From Palsa-1447 sp964509885 (GTDB lineage: Bacteria > Verrucomicrobiota > Verrucomicrobiia > Opitutales > Opitutaceae): a stretch of DNA of 64,000 nt. Within the stretch, counting starts at the first letter, position 1. Each line of letters opens with the position of its first letter. The translations under genes and the position numbers were made by a program. The DNA lies in contig CAZDZL010000001.1 of assembly GCA_964509885.1 (NCBI GenBank), positions 62,001 to 126,000 of the forward strand, given 5' to 3'. Positions 25,157-34,232 of the stretch are shown here, piece by piece. Below the pieces are notes generated by a model, which saw only the letters and a list, made by a program, of their open reading frames with translations, searched no databases and was not told the origin of the DNA.

Positions 25157-28100
25157 TTATTTTGCGAGGAATTCGTCCAGGTTGAGGAACTGGCTCGCCA
25201 CCAGCGTCCATTCGGCGAGCTCGGCGGGGGGGATCGTCGGGTCCACGGGGGACTCGCCCACGGCGAGTATCTCCTTGGCGGCCTGCGGGCTGGGGCCGAT
25301 GTAGGCGCGGAAGTCGCCCAGGCTCCTCTGGAAGACGGCCCTCTCCCGCGGCGCCAGCCCGCGGCTGAGGGTCGCCTTCGCCATGTAGTCCAGGCGGCCG
25401 TCCGTCCCGGGCTCGGCGTTCAGCGCCGACTGCGCGAGATGGCGGGCGGCCTCGAACCACTGCGGGTCATTCATCGTGACAAAGGCCTGCAGCGGCGTGT
25501 CGGTGCGGACCCTGCGGGGGCACACGTTCTCGCGCGACTGCGCGTCGAAGGCCTCCATGCTGGGCGGCATCGAGCCCCGCTTCCAGAAGGTGTAGACGCT
25601 CCGGCGGTAGAGCCCCTCGCCATGGTCGGCCACGTACGTCCTCGTGTTCGACTCCGGCATCGCGACCTCCTCCCACAGGTCCGAGGGCTGGTACGGCTTC
25701 ACCGACGGGCCGCCGATCTTGTCGACCAGCAGGCCCGAGGCCGCGAGCGCGCTGTCGCGGAGCATCTCGGCATCCATCCTGAATCGAGGTCCCCGGGACA
25801 GCAGCCGGTTGTTGGGGTCCTGGGCCAGGCGGTCGGGCGTCACCGCCGCCGACTGACGGTAGCTCGCCGAGGTGACGAGCATGCGGTAGAACGCCTTCAC
25901 GTCCCACCCGCTCTCCCGGAACCGGACCGCCAGCCAGTCGAGGAGCTCCGGATGCGACGGCTTCGTGCCCATGATGCCGAAGTCGCCGGACGTCTCAACG
26001 AGGCCGGTGCCGAAGACCTCCTGCCACATGCGGTTCACCGTCACCCTGGCGAGGAGCGGCTGCTCCGGGGCCAGGAGCCAGTCGGCGAGCCCCCGGCGGT
26101 CCCCGGGCGCGCCCGCGGGGGCGGGCGGCAGGAAGTGCGGCGTGCCCGGCCCCACCCGCTCGATGCGCGAATAGTAGTCGCCGCGCTTCAGGATGTCGGC
26201 GTACGCGGGCGTCGCCTTCTCGACCGCGATGAGCGTGGGATCGCCGTCCTTCGTCAGCGCCTCGAGGGCGCCCGTGTGCTGGGCCACCGCCGTCGCCAGT
26301 TTCCTCGCCTCGGGGTCGACCTGGCCGAGGTACCAGCGGTCCGCGACGACGAAGGCCTCGTCGCGGGTCCATTTCGAGGCGTCGGGCTGCCTCGCCACGA
26401 TCTCGGCGGCCACGTCCTCGAAGGGAAGCCGGGAGACCTCGTCTTGCGTCAGCGCGCGCCGGTAGAACCGCACGTCCTGGAACCGGGTCTCGCGCATCGG
26501 CAGGAAGTCGTCGCGGCGCCCGAGCTGCATCGCCGCGTCGGTGCGGATCGATCCGTCCGCGGGCAGCTTGTCCATCACAACCTCGGTGTCGACGCGCTCG
26601 CCGTTGACGTAGATCTTCACGCCGTCCGCATGGCGCGACCCGTCGTAGGTGAAGAAGACGTGCCGCCACTCGTCCCGGGGAAAGGCGGCCCGTGTCGCGA
26701 CCGAGATGCCGCGCGCCGGCTTTCCCATGGCCTTCCCGTCCGTGTCGCCGATGTCCTTGTCCGCCGCGGGCGGCCGGGGCGCCTCCGGCGCCGCCGAGGG
26801 CGGGGCCGCCCCGCGCGCGGGCACGAGGTTGACGATGAATCGCTGCTTCTCCTGGTAGATCTCCCATCCCGCGCCGTCGCGCCTCTGGTCGTCGCCCATG
26901 CGGGAGAGCACGGATCCATCCCCCGTGTCGGTGTTGCCCGGCTTGGCCCTCAGCATCAGCCAGCCGCCCGCCGAGAACTTCTCGCCGGCGTCCACGTCGC
27001 CGAGTGGGCCGAGGCGCAGGCGCGACAGGATGTCCATCCGCATGGACGGCCAGAACCACGTGTTCTCGCCCCAGACAAGTGGGTTGGTGTCGGCCTTGAA
27101 TTCCTTCACCGTGGCGGCCGGAGCCGCGTTCCTGACAAGGTCGCCCTTTCCCTCGTCGAGGCGCAGGCGCAGCTCGAGGGACTCGGGGCTGACGGGAGCC
27201 GGGAGATGGCCCGCGGCGAGCCAGGCCGCGGCGAGCTCGCGGCCGCTCCGGCGGCGGGCGTCGAGCCTCTCCTGGAGCTCGGCGCGGCGGGTCAGCACCA
27301 CCTCGGCGGCCGCCCGGTCCTCCTCCTTCGGCAGGCGCACGACGGGGCCGGGGTCGGCGATGTTGAAGTCCCACGGCTTCTCGGCCGTGTTGTTCAGGTA
27401 GGCCGCCAGCTGGTAGAAGTCGCGGTGCGTGAACGGGTCGAACTTGTGGTCGTGGCACGCGGCGCAGCCCGTGGTGAGGCCGAGGAAGGTGACGCCGAAG
27501 GTCTCCACGCGGTCCCTCGTCTGGTTGACGTAGGTCTCCTCGGGGATGTCGCCGCCCTCGTTGGTCGTCAGGTTGCAGCGCATGAACCCGGTGGCCGCGA
27601 GCTCGTCCCAGGTGCGCGCCGGAAGCAGGTCCCCCGCGAGCTGCTCGCGCACGAAGCGGTCGAAGGGCTTGTTCGCGTTGAACGCCCGGATGACATAGTC
27701 GCGGTACGGCCAGATCGCCCGGTAGTTGTCGAAGTGGATGCCGTGCGTGTCGGCGTAGCGAACGTAGTCGAGCCAGAAGTGCGCGCGGTGCTCCCCGAAG
27801 CGCGGGCTCGCGAGCAGGCGGTCGACCACGCGCTCGTAGGCTCCCGGCGCGGCGTCGGCGACGAAGCCGTCCGCCTCCGCGGGCGTCGGCGGCAGCCCCG
27901 TGAGGTCAAGGGTCACGCGCCGGATCAGCGAGCGCCTGTCGGCCTCGGGCGAGGGCTCCATGTGCTCCCTCGCCAGCCGCGCGGCGATGAACTGGTCGAC
28001 AGGGTTGCGAACCCAGCCCGAGAGCGCCGCGGGGACCTGGGGCGGCGCCTTGGCCGACGGCGCGATGAAGGACCAGTGCTCCTGGTACTCGGCCCCCTCT

Positions 28101-28513
28101 GAAATCCAGCGGCGCAGCCGGGCGATCTCCTCGGGCCTCAGCGTCTTGTGCTCCTCGGGGGGCGGCATCATCTCCTTCTCCTTCTTCGACTCGACGCGCT
28201 GCACCAGCGGGCTCTTGTCCGGCTGGAAGCGGACGATGGCCGGCCCGTACTTCTCGTGGGGCAGGAAGGGGAACTCCCCCCGGTCCAGACGCAGCCCCGC
28301 TTTGCGCGAGCCCGGGTCCGGGCCGTGGCAGCCGTAGCAGTTTGCCGCGAGGATGGGCTCCACGTCGTCGTTGAACGACAGCTTCGCGGGCGCGGGCGCA
28401 GGAACCGGGGCGTTCTGGCAGCCGGCCACCACGAGCAGGACGATCGACGCCGCGGCGAGGCCCGCAGACAGGGCGTAGGCCGAGCACAGTCTCCTGAGGT
28501 CAGTTGGCGTCAC
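25157..28513 (-). CDS. PSCyt1-DUF1549-LamG-DUF1553 surface cytochrome
   Basis: 1118 residues starting at ATG 28513. A lipoprotein signal ends in VVAGC (C32). Domains in order are: PSCyt1 with heme motif CYGCH (59-63); DUF1549 (about 150-370), with a second heme-type motif CAACHDHKFDPF; a LamG-like concanavalin domain (about 470-700), with HVFFTYDGSRHADGVKIYVN; and DUF1553 (about 790-1090), with RVTVNRMWQEVFG and SHPELLDWLAVRFRESGWD. This is the first gene of a three-gene operon with 23605 and 22775. The family is thought to bind and oxidise or cleave polysaccharides; electron flow through the hemes is inferred. Confidence 0.9.
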   Translation of the reverse strand: MTPTDLRRLCSAYALSAGLAAASIVLLVVAGCQNAPVPAPAPAKLSFNDDVEPILAANCYGCHGPDPGSRKAGLRLDRGEFPFLPHEKYGPAIVRFQPDKSPLVQRVESKKEKEMMPPPEEHKTLRPEEIARLRRWISEGAEYQEHWSFIAPSAKAPPQVPAALSGWVRNPVDQFIAARLAREHMEPSPEADRRSLIRRVTLDLTGLPPTPAEADGFVADAAPGAYERVVDRLLASPRFGEHRAHFWLDYVRYADTHGIHFDNYRAIWPYRDYVIRAFNANKPFDRFVREQLAGDLLPARTWDELAATGFMRCNLTTNEGGDIPEETYVNQTRDRVETFGVTFLGLTTGCAACHDHKFDPFTHRDFYQLAAYLNNTAEKPWDFNIADPGPVVRLPKEEDRAAAEVVLTRRAELQERLDARRRSGRELAAAWLAAGHLPAPVSPESLELRLRLDEGKGDLVRNAAPAATVKEFKADTNPLVWGENTWFWPSMRMDILSRLRLGPLGDVDAGEKFSAGGWLMLRAKPGNTDTGDGSVLSRMGDDQRRDGAGWEIYQEKQRFIVNLVPARGAAPPSAAPEAPRPPAADKDIGDTDGKAMGKPARGISVATRAAFPRDEWRHVFFTYDGSRHADGVKIYVNGERVDTEVVMDKLPADGSIRTDAAMQLGRRDDFLPMRETRFQDVRFYRRALTQDEVSRLPFEDVAAEIVARQPDASKWTRDEAFVVADRWYLGQVDPEARKLATAVAQHTGALEALTKDGDPTLIAVEKATPAYADILKRGDYYSRIERVGPGTPHFLPPAPAGAPGDRRGLADWLLAPEQPLLARVTVNRMWQEVFGTGLVETSGDFGIMGTKPSHPELLDWLAVRFRESGWDVKAFYRMLVTSASYRQSAAVTPDRLAQDPNNRLLSRGPRFRMDAEMLRDSALAASGLLVDKIGGPSVKPYQPSDLWEEVAMPESNTRTYVADHGEGLYRRSVYTFWKRGSMPPSMEAFDAQSRENVCPRRVRTDTPLQAFVTMNDPQWFEAARHLAQSALNAEPGTDGRLDYMAKATLSRGLAPRERAVFQRSLGDFRAYIGPSPQAAKEILAVGESPVDPTIPPAELAEWTLVASQFLNLDEFLAK

Positions 28514-28776
28514 GGCGGCGGGGCGGGGTCGGCCGGACAGGTTGATTCCGGTCCTGCATGATTGGGGTGAGGGTTGCGGGGGTTACAAACGGCGCTTCCT
28601 ACCTGATCGGTTACCGTACCCGTGAGCCTAGGGGCATCAACAGAAATGCTAGGCGCCCGGCCGCACGCCCGCGGGCAGATTGTGTATCCTTTCCATCCGC
28701 CCCGGCCGCAGCCGACGCTGCGGGCCGACCGCCCGCGCCGTTGACATGGCCCTTCGCTCCAATCTGCTCGTGGCCT

Positions 28777-29529
28777 ATGCCCGACTTCAGAGTCCACGTC
28801 CTGCCCCCCGTCGCCGACCCCAGGGAGATCACCCTCTCCCCGGACGAGTCCCATCACCTGGTCACGGTCAACCGGGCCCCCCTGGGCGCGACCGTCGTCG
28901 CCTTTGACGGCAAGGGGTCCGAGTGGATCTGCGAGCTCGCCGACGCCGACAGGCGCGCCGCCCGGCTGAAGGTCCGGTTCGCCCAGAAGGCGAAGCCGAT
29001 GCCCTGGCGGATCACGCTCGGCCAGGCGCTCCCGCTGGGCGGGGCGATGGACTCGATCGTGCGCAAGGCCACGGAGATCGGGGTCTCCATGATCGTGCCG
29101 CTCGAGAGCGAGCGGACCCAGGTCCGACTGGACGCGGACCGCTCCGACAGGAAGATCGAGAAGTGGCAGACGGCCGCGCTCGAGGCTGCGAAGCAGTGCG
29201 GCAACCCCTGGCTCCCCGAGATCGGGCCCGTGACGCCGGCGGCGGCGTTCATGGCCGGGGCCAAGGGCTATGACCTGAAGCTGATCGCGAGCCTCCAGCC
29301 CGGGGCGAAGACGCTCAAGTCCGTGCTGGAGCAGTTCCGGGCGGCTCGGGACAGGAAGCCGACGAACGTCCTCTGGCTCATCGGCCCCGAGGGCGACTTC
29401 ACGCCCGCCGAGATGAGCCAGTCGAGCGCCAGCGGGTTCGAGCCCATCACGCTCGGGCCCCTTGTCCTGCGGTGCGAGACGGCGGCCGTGTACGCGATCA
29501 GCGTGCTGAGCTACGAGCTCTCCGGCTGA
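28777..29529 (+). CDS. rsmE: 16S rRNA (uracil1498-N3)-methyltransferase RsmE
   Basis: 250 residues from ATG 28777, the normal length for RsmE. An upstream in-frame start at 28558 would add 73 residues without any resemblance to the family. The N-terminal PUA-like part begins MPDFRVHVLPPVADP and has SPDESHHLVTVNRAPLG. The C-terminal SPOUT fold has KATEIGVSMIVPLESERTQV, WLIGPEGDFTPAEM and ITLGPLVLRCETA, which build the knotted SAM site. It methylates U1498 of 16S rRNA. It is convergent with the KAS III gene, leaving 10 bp between the stops. Confidence 0.92.
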   Translation: MPDFRVHVLPPVADPREITLSPDESHHLVTVNRAPLGATVVAFDGKGSEWICELADADRRAARLKVRFAQKAKPMPWRITLGQALPLGGAMDSIVRKATEIGVSMIVPLESERTQVRLDADRSDRKIEKWQTAALEAAKQCGNPWLPEIGPVTPAAAFMAGAKGYDLKLIASLQPGAKTLKSVLEQFRAARDRKPTNVLWLIGPEGDFTPAEMSQSSASGFEPITLGPLVLRCETAAVYAISVLSYELSG

Positions 29530-29539
29530 CCGAGGCGGG

Positions 29540-30547
29540 TCACCAGACGAGGAGCCCGCCCGCGAAGGTGAGCCCGGCGCCGACGCTGCAGAAGATGATC
29601 CTGTCGCCCGCCTCGAAGATGCCCTCCTCCGCCGCCCAGCCGAGCGCCATCGAGACGCTGGCCCCGCTCGTGTTGCCGTACTTGGCGATCGTCACCACGA
29701 ACTTCTCATAGGGGATCCCGACCCGCTTGCTGACCGCCTTCAGGATCCGCGCGTTGGCCTGGTGGGGCACGACCCAGGCGATGTCGCCCGGCGCGAGGCG
29801 CTCCCGCGCGAGGGTCTGCTCGATCTGCTCGGCGAACCCCACGACCGCGTGCTTGAAGACCGCGACCCCGTCCATCTGTATGTAAAACTTGCTCAGGTCC
29901 CCCTTCTGCTCCGGCCAGGGGATGCGCGCGCCGCCGCCGGTCCGCTGGATCGCCGTGAACTGCTCGGCGTCGCCCGAGAGCCCCATGCGGTGGAGCCTGT
30001 GGCCCCCCGCGGCGCCCGTCAGGATGGCGGCGCCGGCGCCGTCTCCGAACAGGAACGCCGTCTCATGGTCCTGGGGATTGGTGATCCTGGAAAGCAGCTC
30101 CGCCGTCACGACGATCACGTTGCGCGCCGAGCCCCCGAGGATGAGCGAGCGGCCGACCTCGAGCGCGTAGAGCCAGCCCGAGCACGCGGCGTTGAGGTCG
30201 AAGGCCGTGGCCCTCGGGATCCCCATCCTCGCCGCGAGCGCGCTCGCCATCGACGGCACGGGCTGGTCGGGAATGATGGTCGCCATGATGATCGTGTCGA
30301 TCTGGCCGGCGGGAATGCCCGCCTGGTTGAGCGCGTGCTCCACGGCGACCGCGGCGAGCGCCGTCGCGCTCTCGTCCTCGTCCGCGTAGCGGCGCTCCAT
30401 GATCCCCGTCAGCCGCACGATCTCCTCCTCGGTGCGGTTCGGGAACGCCTTCAGGATCTCGCTGTTCGCCCGGATATTCTTCGGTACGGCAAACCCCACG
30501 CCGGCGATGCACACGGTCTCGGAGGCGGGCGTTTGAAGCGGTGTCAT
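29540..30547 (-). CDS. 3-oxoacyl-ACP synthase III (KAS III)
   Basis: 335 residues. The thiolase-fold active site is complete: C122 in LNAACSGW, H262 in VPHQAN and N292 in KYGNTSGAS. Other family segments are TGIMERRYADEDESA and FLFGDGAGAAIL. KAS III condenses an acyl-CoA primer with malonyl-ACP to start fatty acid synthesis. The start ATG overlaps the stop of the lipoyl/E3-binding gene (ATGA), so the two are translated together as the end of a pyrG-kdsA run. That coupling to a lipoyl carrier is unusual and leaves the primer source open. The window does not show whether this is the housekeeping FabH. Confidence 0.88.
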   Translation of the reverse strand: MTPLQTPASETVCIAGVGFAVPKNIRANSEILKAFPNRTEEEIVRLTGIMERRYADEDESATALAAVAVEHALNQAGIPAGQIDTIIMATIIPDQPVPSMASALAARMGIPRATAFDLNAACSGWLYALEVGRSLILGGSARNVIVVTAELLSRITNPQDHETAFLFGDGAGAAILTGAAGGHRLHRMGLSGDAEQFTAIQRTGGGARIPWPEQKGDLSKFYIQMDGVAVFKHAVVGFAEQIEQTLARERLAPGDIAWVVPHQANARILKAVSKRVGIPYEKFVVTIAKYGNTSGASVSMALGWAAEEGIFEAGDRIIFCSVGAGLTFAGGLLVW

Positions 30548-31011
30548 TTCTTCTTTTTCTCGATATAGCGGGCGACATCGTCGCCCGAGACCCTGCCCCC
30601 GGGCCCGCTGGCCTCGATGTCCGTGATCTTCTCGGGATCCAAGCCCGCCTCCTTGGCGAGCTTGGCCGCCCTCGGCGTCCAGACCGCCGCGGCGGACGAG
30701 CCGGCCGGGGACGCGGACGCGGCCACCTGGCCCGACGCGTTCCTCAGGTGCAGGAGGCTCGCGTCGGACGTCTCGATCTGCAGGAAAACCGCGCCGGACG
30801 GCCTCGCCTCGCCCGGATGGATGTGGATCGCCTTCACGGTCCCGTCGCAGGGGGACTCGAACTCGAAGATCGACTTGTCGCTCTCGAGCTCGCCGAGCTT
30901 CTGGCCCTTGGACACGCGGGCCCCGGGCTGGATTCGAAGCGTGACAACGGTGAGCTCGTTCACCGTAGCGCCCATGGAAGGCATGGGCACGTCGATCAGG
31001 AAGGTATCCAT
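30544..31011 (-). CDS. Lipoyl-domain plus E3-binding-domain mini-protein (E2-like, no catalytic domain)
   Basis: 155 residues from ATG 31011; the open frame to 31125 is not needed. Residues 1-80 are a lipoyl domain with VPMPSMGATVNEL and the lysine K46 in ELESDKSIFEFESP that would carry lipoate. A Ser/Ala linker follows, and residues ~109-150 are a peripheral subunit-binding domain, TPRAAKLAKEAGLDPEK then GPGGRVSGDDVARYI. The acyltransferase domain that makes up more than half of a normal 2-oxoacid dehydrogenase E2 is absent. No E1 or E3 gene is adjacent. It lies between kdsA and KAS III and overlaps the latter by 4 bp. Confidence 0.82.
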   Translation of the reverse strand: MDTFLIDVPMPSMGATVNELTVVTLRIQPGARVSKGQKLGELESDKSIFEFESPCDGTVKAIHIHPGEARPSGAVFLQIETSDASLLHLRNASGQVAASASPAGSSAAAVWTPRAAKLAKEAGLDPEKITDIEASGPGGRVSGDDVARYIEKKKK

Positions 31012-31082
31012 CAGGGTTTTGTTGGTTCCAATGGTGTCTTCGGCGTCGCGCGCGGTCAACTCCTCAACCCGCCTGGGCCGCG

Positions 31083-31889
31083 TCAGCCGTGCCGCGGGCG
31101 AACGGCCGTCCAGACAGCGAGGCACCCGGCGATGAGGGCCGGCAGGTCCCTGAGTGCGATCATGTTCGGGCCGTCACTCAGCGCCTTGTCAGGGTCCGGG
31201 TGGGTCTCGATGAAGAGCCCGCCCGCACCCGCCGCGAGCGCCGCCCGGGCGAGGGGCGCGACGAATTCCCGCTGGCCGCCGCTCTTTCCCCCGCCCGCCC
31301 CGGGAAGCTGCACGCTGTGCGTCGCGTCAAACACGGTCGGGTATCCGTTGCGCCCCATGATGTCGAAGGAGCGCATGTCGACGACGAGGTTCTGGTACCC
31401 GAAGGTCGTCCCCCGCTCCGTCTGCCAAATCTCCCGGGCCCCGCCCTGTTTCAGCTTCGCCGTCACGTGCACCATGTCCTGCGGCGAGAGGAACTGGCCC
31501 TTCTTCACGTTGACCGCCCGCCCGGTCCCCGCCGCGGCGAGGAGGAGGTCGGTCTGCCGGGAGAGGAAGGCCGGGATCTGAAGCACGTCGCACACCTTGG
31601 CGACAGGGCCGACCTGGAGGCTCTCGTGGACGTCGGTGAGGACCGGGAACCCGTAGTCCTTCTTCACCATCGCCAGGAGCGCCAGCCCGGACTTAAGGCC
31701 CGTGCCGCGCGCCCCTGAGCCGGAGGTCCTGTTCGCCTTGTCGAACGAGCCCTTGAAGACGATCTTGAGCTCGGGGTGGGCCTTCCCGAGGCGGACCAGG
31801 CCCGACGCGACCGCGCGGCAGACCTTCTCGCTCTCGAGCGAGCACGGGCCGGCTATCAGGAGGAGCTTCCTGGGGTCGAAGATCTTCAC
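31083..31889 (-). CDS. kdsA: 3-deoxy-8-phosphooctulonate (KDO8P) synthase
   Basis: 268 residues. The start is GTG 31889, overlapping the TGA of pyrG by 4 bases. Family segments are LIAGPCSLES, FKGSFDKANRTSGSGARG, DVLQIPAFLSRQTDLLLAA, KKGQFLSPQDM and FIETHPDPDKALSDGPNM. The enzyme joins phosphoenolpyruvate and arabinose 5-phosphate to make KDO8P for lipopolysaccharide, which means the host has an LPS-bearing outer membrane. The ERGTTFGYQNLVVDMRS segment is the usual one. pyrG upstream supplies CTP, which is also needed to activate KDO. Confidence 0.93.
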   Translation of the reverse strand: MKIFDPRKLLLIAGPCSLESEKVCRAVASGLVRLGKAHPELKIVFKGSFDKANRTSGSGARGTGLKSGLALLAMVKKDYGFPVLTDVHESLQVGPVAKVCDVLQIPAFLSRQTDLLLAAAGTGRAVNVKKGQFLSPQDMVHVTAKLKQGGAREIWQTERGTTFGYQNLVVDMRSFDIMGRNGYPTVFDATHSVQLPGAGGGKSGGQREFVAPLARAALAAGAGGLFIETHPDPDKALSDGPNMIALRDLPALIAGCLAVWTAVRPRHG

Positions 31890-33517
31890 GCCCGGACCTT
31901 CTTCGCCCCGGCCCGCGCCCTGCCCTTGCCCCTGTGCCTTATGGCCGCCGCTATGAACGCGGCGAAGAGCGGGTGCGCCATGTTGGGCTTGGACTGGAAC
32001 TCGGGGTGGAACTGCACCCCGACGAACCACGGGTGCCCCTTGAGCTCGATGATCTCGACCAGGTTTCGCCGGGGGTTGATCCCGCTGAAGACCAGCGCGG
32101 AGCTGAGGCGGTCGACGTACGCGTTGTTCACCTCGTAGCGGTGGCGGTGGCGCTCGAGCACCATCGGCTTGCCGTAGGCCTTTGCCGCCAGCGACCCGGG
32201 CAGGATCGCGCAGTCGTAGCTCCCGAGGCGCATCGTCGCTCCCTTGTCCGTGATGGCCTTCTGCTCCTCCATCATGTTGATGACAGGGTCCGCGCTCCTT
32301 GGGTCGAACTCCGTGCTGTTCGCCCCGGGAAGCTTGAGTACGTTGCGCGCGATCTCGATCACCGCGATCTGCAGGCCGAGGCACAGGCCGAAATAGGGTA
32401 TGGCCCTCTCCCGCGCGTACTTCGCCGCGGCGATCTTGCCCTCCGTACCGCGGTCGCCGAATCCGCCCGGGACCAGGATGCCGTCCAGGCCCCTGAGGAG
32501 CGCCATCCCGCCCCTCTTCTCCAGGTCCTCGGCGTCGATCCTGCGCACGTTGACCCGGCAGGTGTTCGCGATGCCGGCGTGGGTGATCGACTCGTAGACC
32601 GACTTGTACGCGTCCTGGAGCTCGATGTACTTGCCGACCACGCCGATTGTGACCTCGTGCCTCGGGTTGAGTATCCGGCGCACGATCTCGACCCATATGT
32701 TCTTCTTCGGCGCCGGCCGGTTGAAACCGAGGAGACCGAGGACGAGCTCGTCCATCTTCTCCCTCTGCAGGGCGAGCGGAAGCTGGTAGATCGAGCTGTC
32801 CACGTCGCGGCACTCGATGACCGCCTTCACGGGGACGTTGCAGAACATGCTCAGCTTGTCCCTGAGGTCCATGTCCAGCGGGTGGTCGCAGCGGCACACG
32901 AGAACGTGCGGCTGGATGCCGATCTCGCGCAGCTTCGCAACCGACTGCTGGGTGGGCTTGCTCTTGAGCTCGCCCGCGGCCGCCAGGAAGGGGACGAGCG
33001 TCACGTGGATGAACACCACGTCCTTCGGCTTCATCTCGAGCGCGAACTGCCGCATGGCCTCGAGGAAGGGAAGGCCCTCGATGTCGCCGGTCGTCCCGCC
33101 GATCTCGGTGATCAGGACGTCGACGTTCTTTCCGCCCGCGTATATCCTCTCCTTGATCTCGTTCGTGACGTGCGGGATCACCTGGACTGTCTTGCCGAGG
33201 TAGACGCCGCGGCGCTCCTTCTGGATCACGCTCTCATAGATCTGGCCGGAGCTCAGGCTGTTCAGGCGGGAGAGCCTGCCGCTCGTGAACCTCTCGTAGT
33301 GGCCCAGGTCGAGGTCGGTCTCCGCGCCATCCTCCAGCACGTACACCTCGCCGTGCTGGTAGGGGCTCATCGTGCCCGGGTCGACGTTCAGGTACGGGTC
33401 GAACTTCTGGATGCGGACGGTGAGGCCCCGGAGCTCGAGCAGCGCGCCAAGCGCCGCCGCGGTGAGCCCCTTGCCAAGCGAAGAAACAACTCCGCCCGTC
33501 ACGAAGATATATTTCAT
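31886..33517 (-). CDS. pyrG: CTP synthase
   Basis: 543 residues, the standard length, from ATG 33517 with MKYIFVTGGVVSSLGKG. The amidoligase domain contains the P-loop SSLGKG and the GGTTGDIEGLPFLEA segment. The C-terminal glutaminase domain has nucleophile C379 in YFGLCLGLQ and the late histidine-glutamate pair in QFHPEFQSKP. It makes CTP from UTP, ATP and glutamine. It heads the coupled order pyrG-kdsA-lipoyl protein-KAS III, with a 61-bp gap to a tiny membrane protein upstream. Confidence 0.95.
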   Translation of the reverse strand: MKYIFVTGGVVSSLGKGLTAAALGALLELRGLTVRIQKFDPYLNVDPGTMSPYQHGEVYVLEDGAETDLDLGHYERFTSGRLSRLNSLSSGQIYESVIQKERRGVYLGKTVQVIPHVTNEIKERIYAGGKNVDVLITEIGGTTGDIEGLPFLEAMRQFALEMKPKDVVFIHVTLVPFLAAAGELKSKPTQQSVAKLREIGIQPHVLVCRCDHPLDMDLRDKLSMFCNVPVKAVIECRDVDSSIYQLPLALQREKMDELVLGLLGFNRPAPKKNIWVEIVRRILNPRHEVTIGVVGKYIELQDAYKSVYESITHAGIANTCRVNVRRIDAEDLEKRGGMALLRGLDGILVPGGFGDRGTEGKIAAAKYARERAIPYFGLCLGLQIAVIEIARNVLKLPGANSTEFDPRSADPVINMMEEQKAITDKGATMRLGSYDCAILPGSLAAKAYGKPMVLERHRHRYEVNNAYVDRLSSALVFSGINPRRNLVEIIELKGHPWFVGVQFHPEFQSKPNMAHPLFAAFIAAAIRHRGKGRARAGAKKVRA

Positions 33518-33577
33518 CGGAGATGGATAATGGCCGGCACCCGAAACGCGCAAGATTCTTCAAACATCGGCGGCCCC

Positions 33578-33751
33578 CTAGTGCAGAAAATACCACAGGA
33601 CCGAGAGCAGCAGCGCGGCGATGACCGCGTAGAAAAGGATCCAGAGGGCCGCTTTCACCAGCTCGACGAGCAGCCAGAGCGCCAGAAGCGCCAGAACCAC
33701 CGTGCAGGCAACGACGAGCCAATGGGGATAGCCGGCGAGCAGGTCGGTCAT
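33578..33751 (-). CDS. Tiny membrane protein upstream of pyrG
   Basis: 57 residues from ATG 33751 (an in-frame ATG at 33766 adds five). After MTDLLAGYPHW nearly the whole chain is hydrophobic, with a first segment LVVACTVVLALLALWLLVEL and a second WILFYAVIAALLLSVLWYF separated by VKAAL, so it is a helical hairpin in the membrane. The family is unknown. It precedes pyrG by 61 bp on the same strand and may be its leader gene in the operon. Confidence 0.5.
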   Translation of the reverse strand: MTDLLAGYPHWLVVACTVVLALLALWLLVELVKAALWILFYAVIAALLLSVLWYFLH

Positions 33752-33826
33752 GCCAAAGGATGGCATTGCTCGGGCCGGCGCGCAAAATGATTTGCCGAGG
33801 GACGCCCCCGACCTCCAACTCGGCCC

Positions 33827-34225
33827 GTGGACAGGCCGAAACTGAACTCCAAGCCGCAGCTCCTCGCCTGGCTGCTGTGCGACGGCGTCCACGTCGACCC
33901 GAGCAACGGGAAGCACACCATCCTCGGCGTCTTCTCCAACATCATGGCGAAGCGCTACCCGGTGGTCCATCCGCACATGGTCTGGTTCATGACCCTCACG
34001 GACGTCGCCCCCGGCACCCACAAGATCAAGATATCCATGAGCCTGGACCCGACCGACCCCAAGCCCCTCATCGAGCGCCCGTTCGAGTCGCAGGGCCCCC
34101 TCGCCCGGATCAACCTGATCACCGAGGTCCGCAACCTGACCTTCCAGGAGCCCGGGGAGTACTCGATCCTGATCGAGGTGGACGACGAGCCGCTCCTCGC
34201 GACGAGCCTGATGGTCGGGGAGTGA
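33827..34225 (+). CDS. DUF6941-like protein
   Basis: 132 residues from a GTG at 33827. The opening KLNSKPQLLAWLLCDGVHVD, the strand FSNIMAKRYPVVHPHMVWF and the closing EYSILIEVDDEPLLATSLMV look like the DUF6941 family, small beta-rich cytoplasmic proteins of unknown role; the assignment is from memory of the family pattern. The gene is 7 bp upstream of the PfkB kinase gene and is probably in its operon. Confidence 0.65.
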   Translation: MDRPKLNSKPQLLAWLLCDGVHVDPSNGKHTILGVFSNIMAKRYPVVHPHMVWFMTLTDVAPGTHKIKISMSLDPTDPKPLIERPFESQGPLARINLITEVRNLTFQEPGEYSILIEVDDEPLLATSLMVGE

Positions 34226-34232
34226 GCCGCCG

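Noticed and set aside
25148..28102. Long open frame (984 codons) on the plus strand
   Set aside because: It is antisense to the DUF1549/DUF1553 gene, whose domains and heme motifs are clear. High G+C leaves long empty frames, and the translation is Arg/Ala/Gly-rich without domain features.
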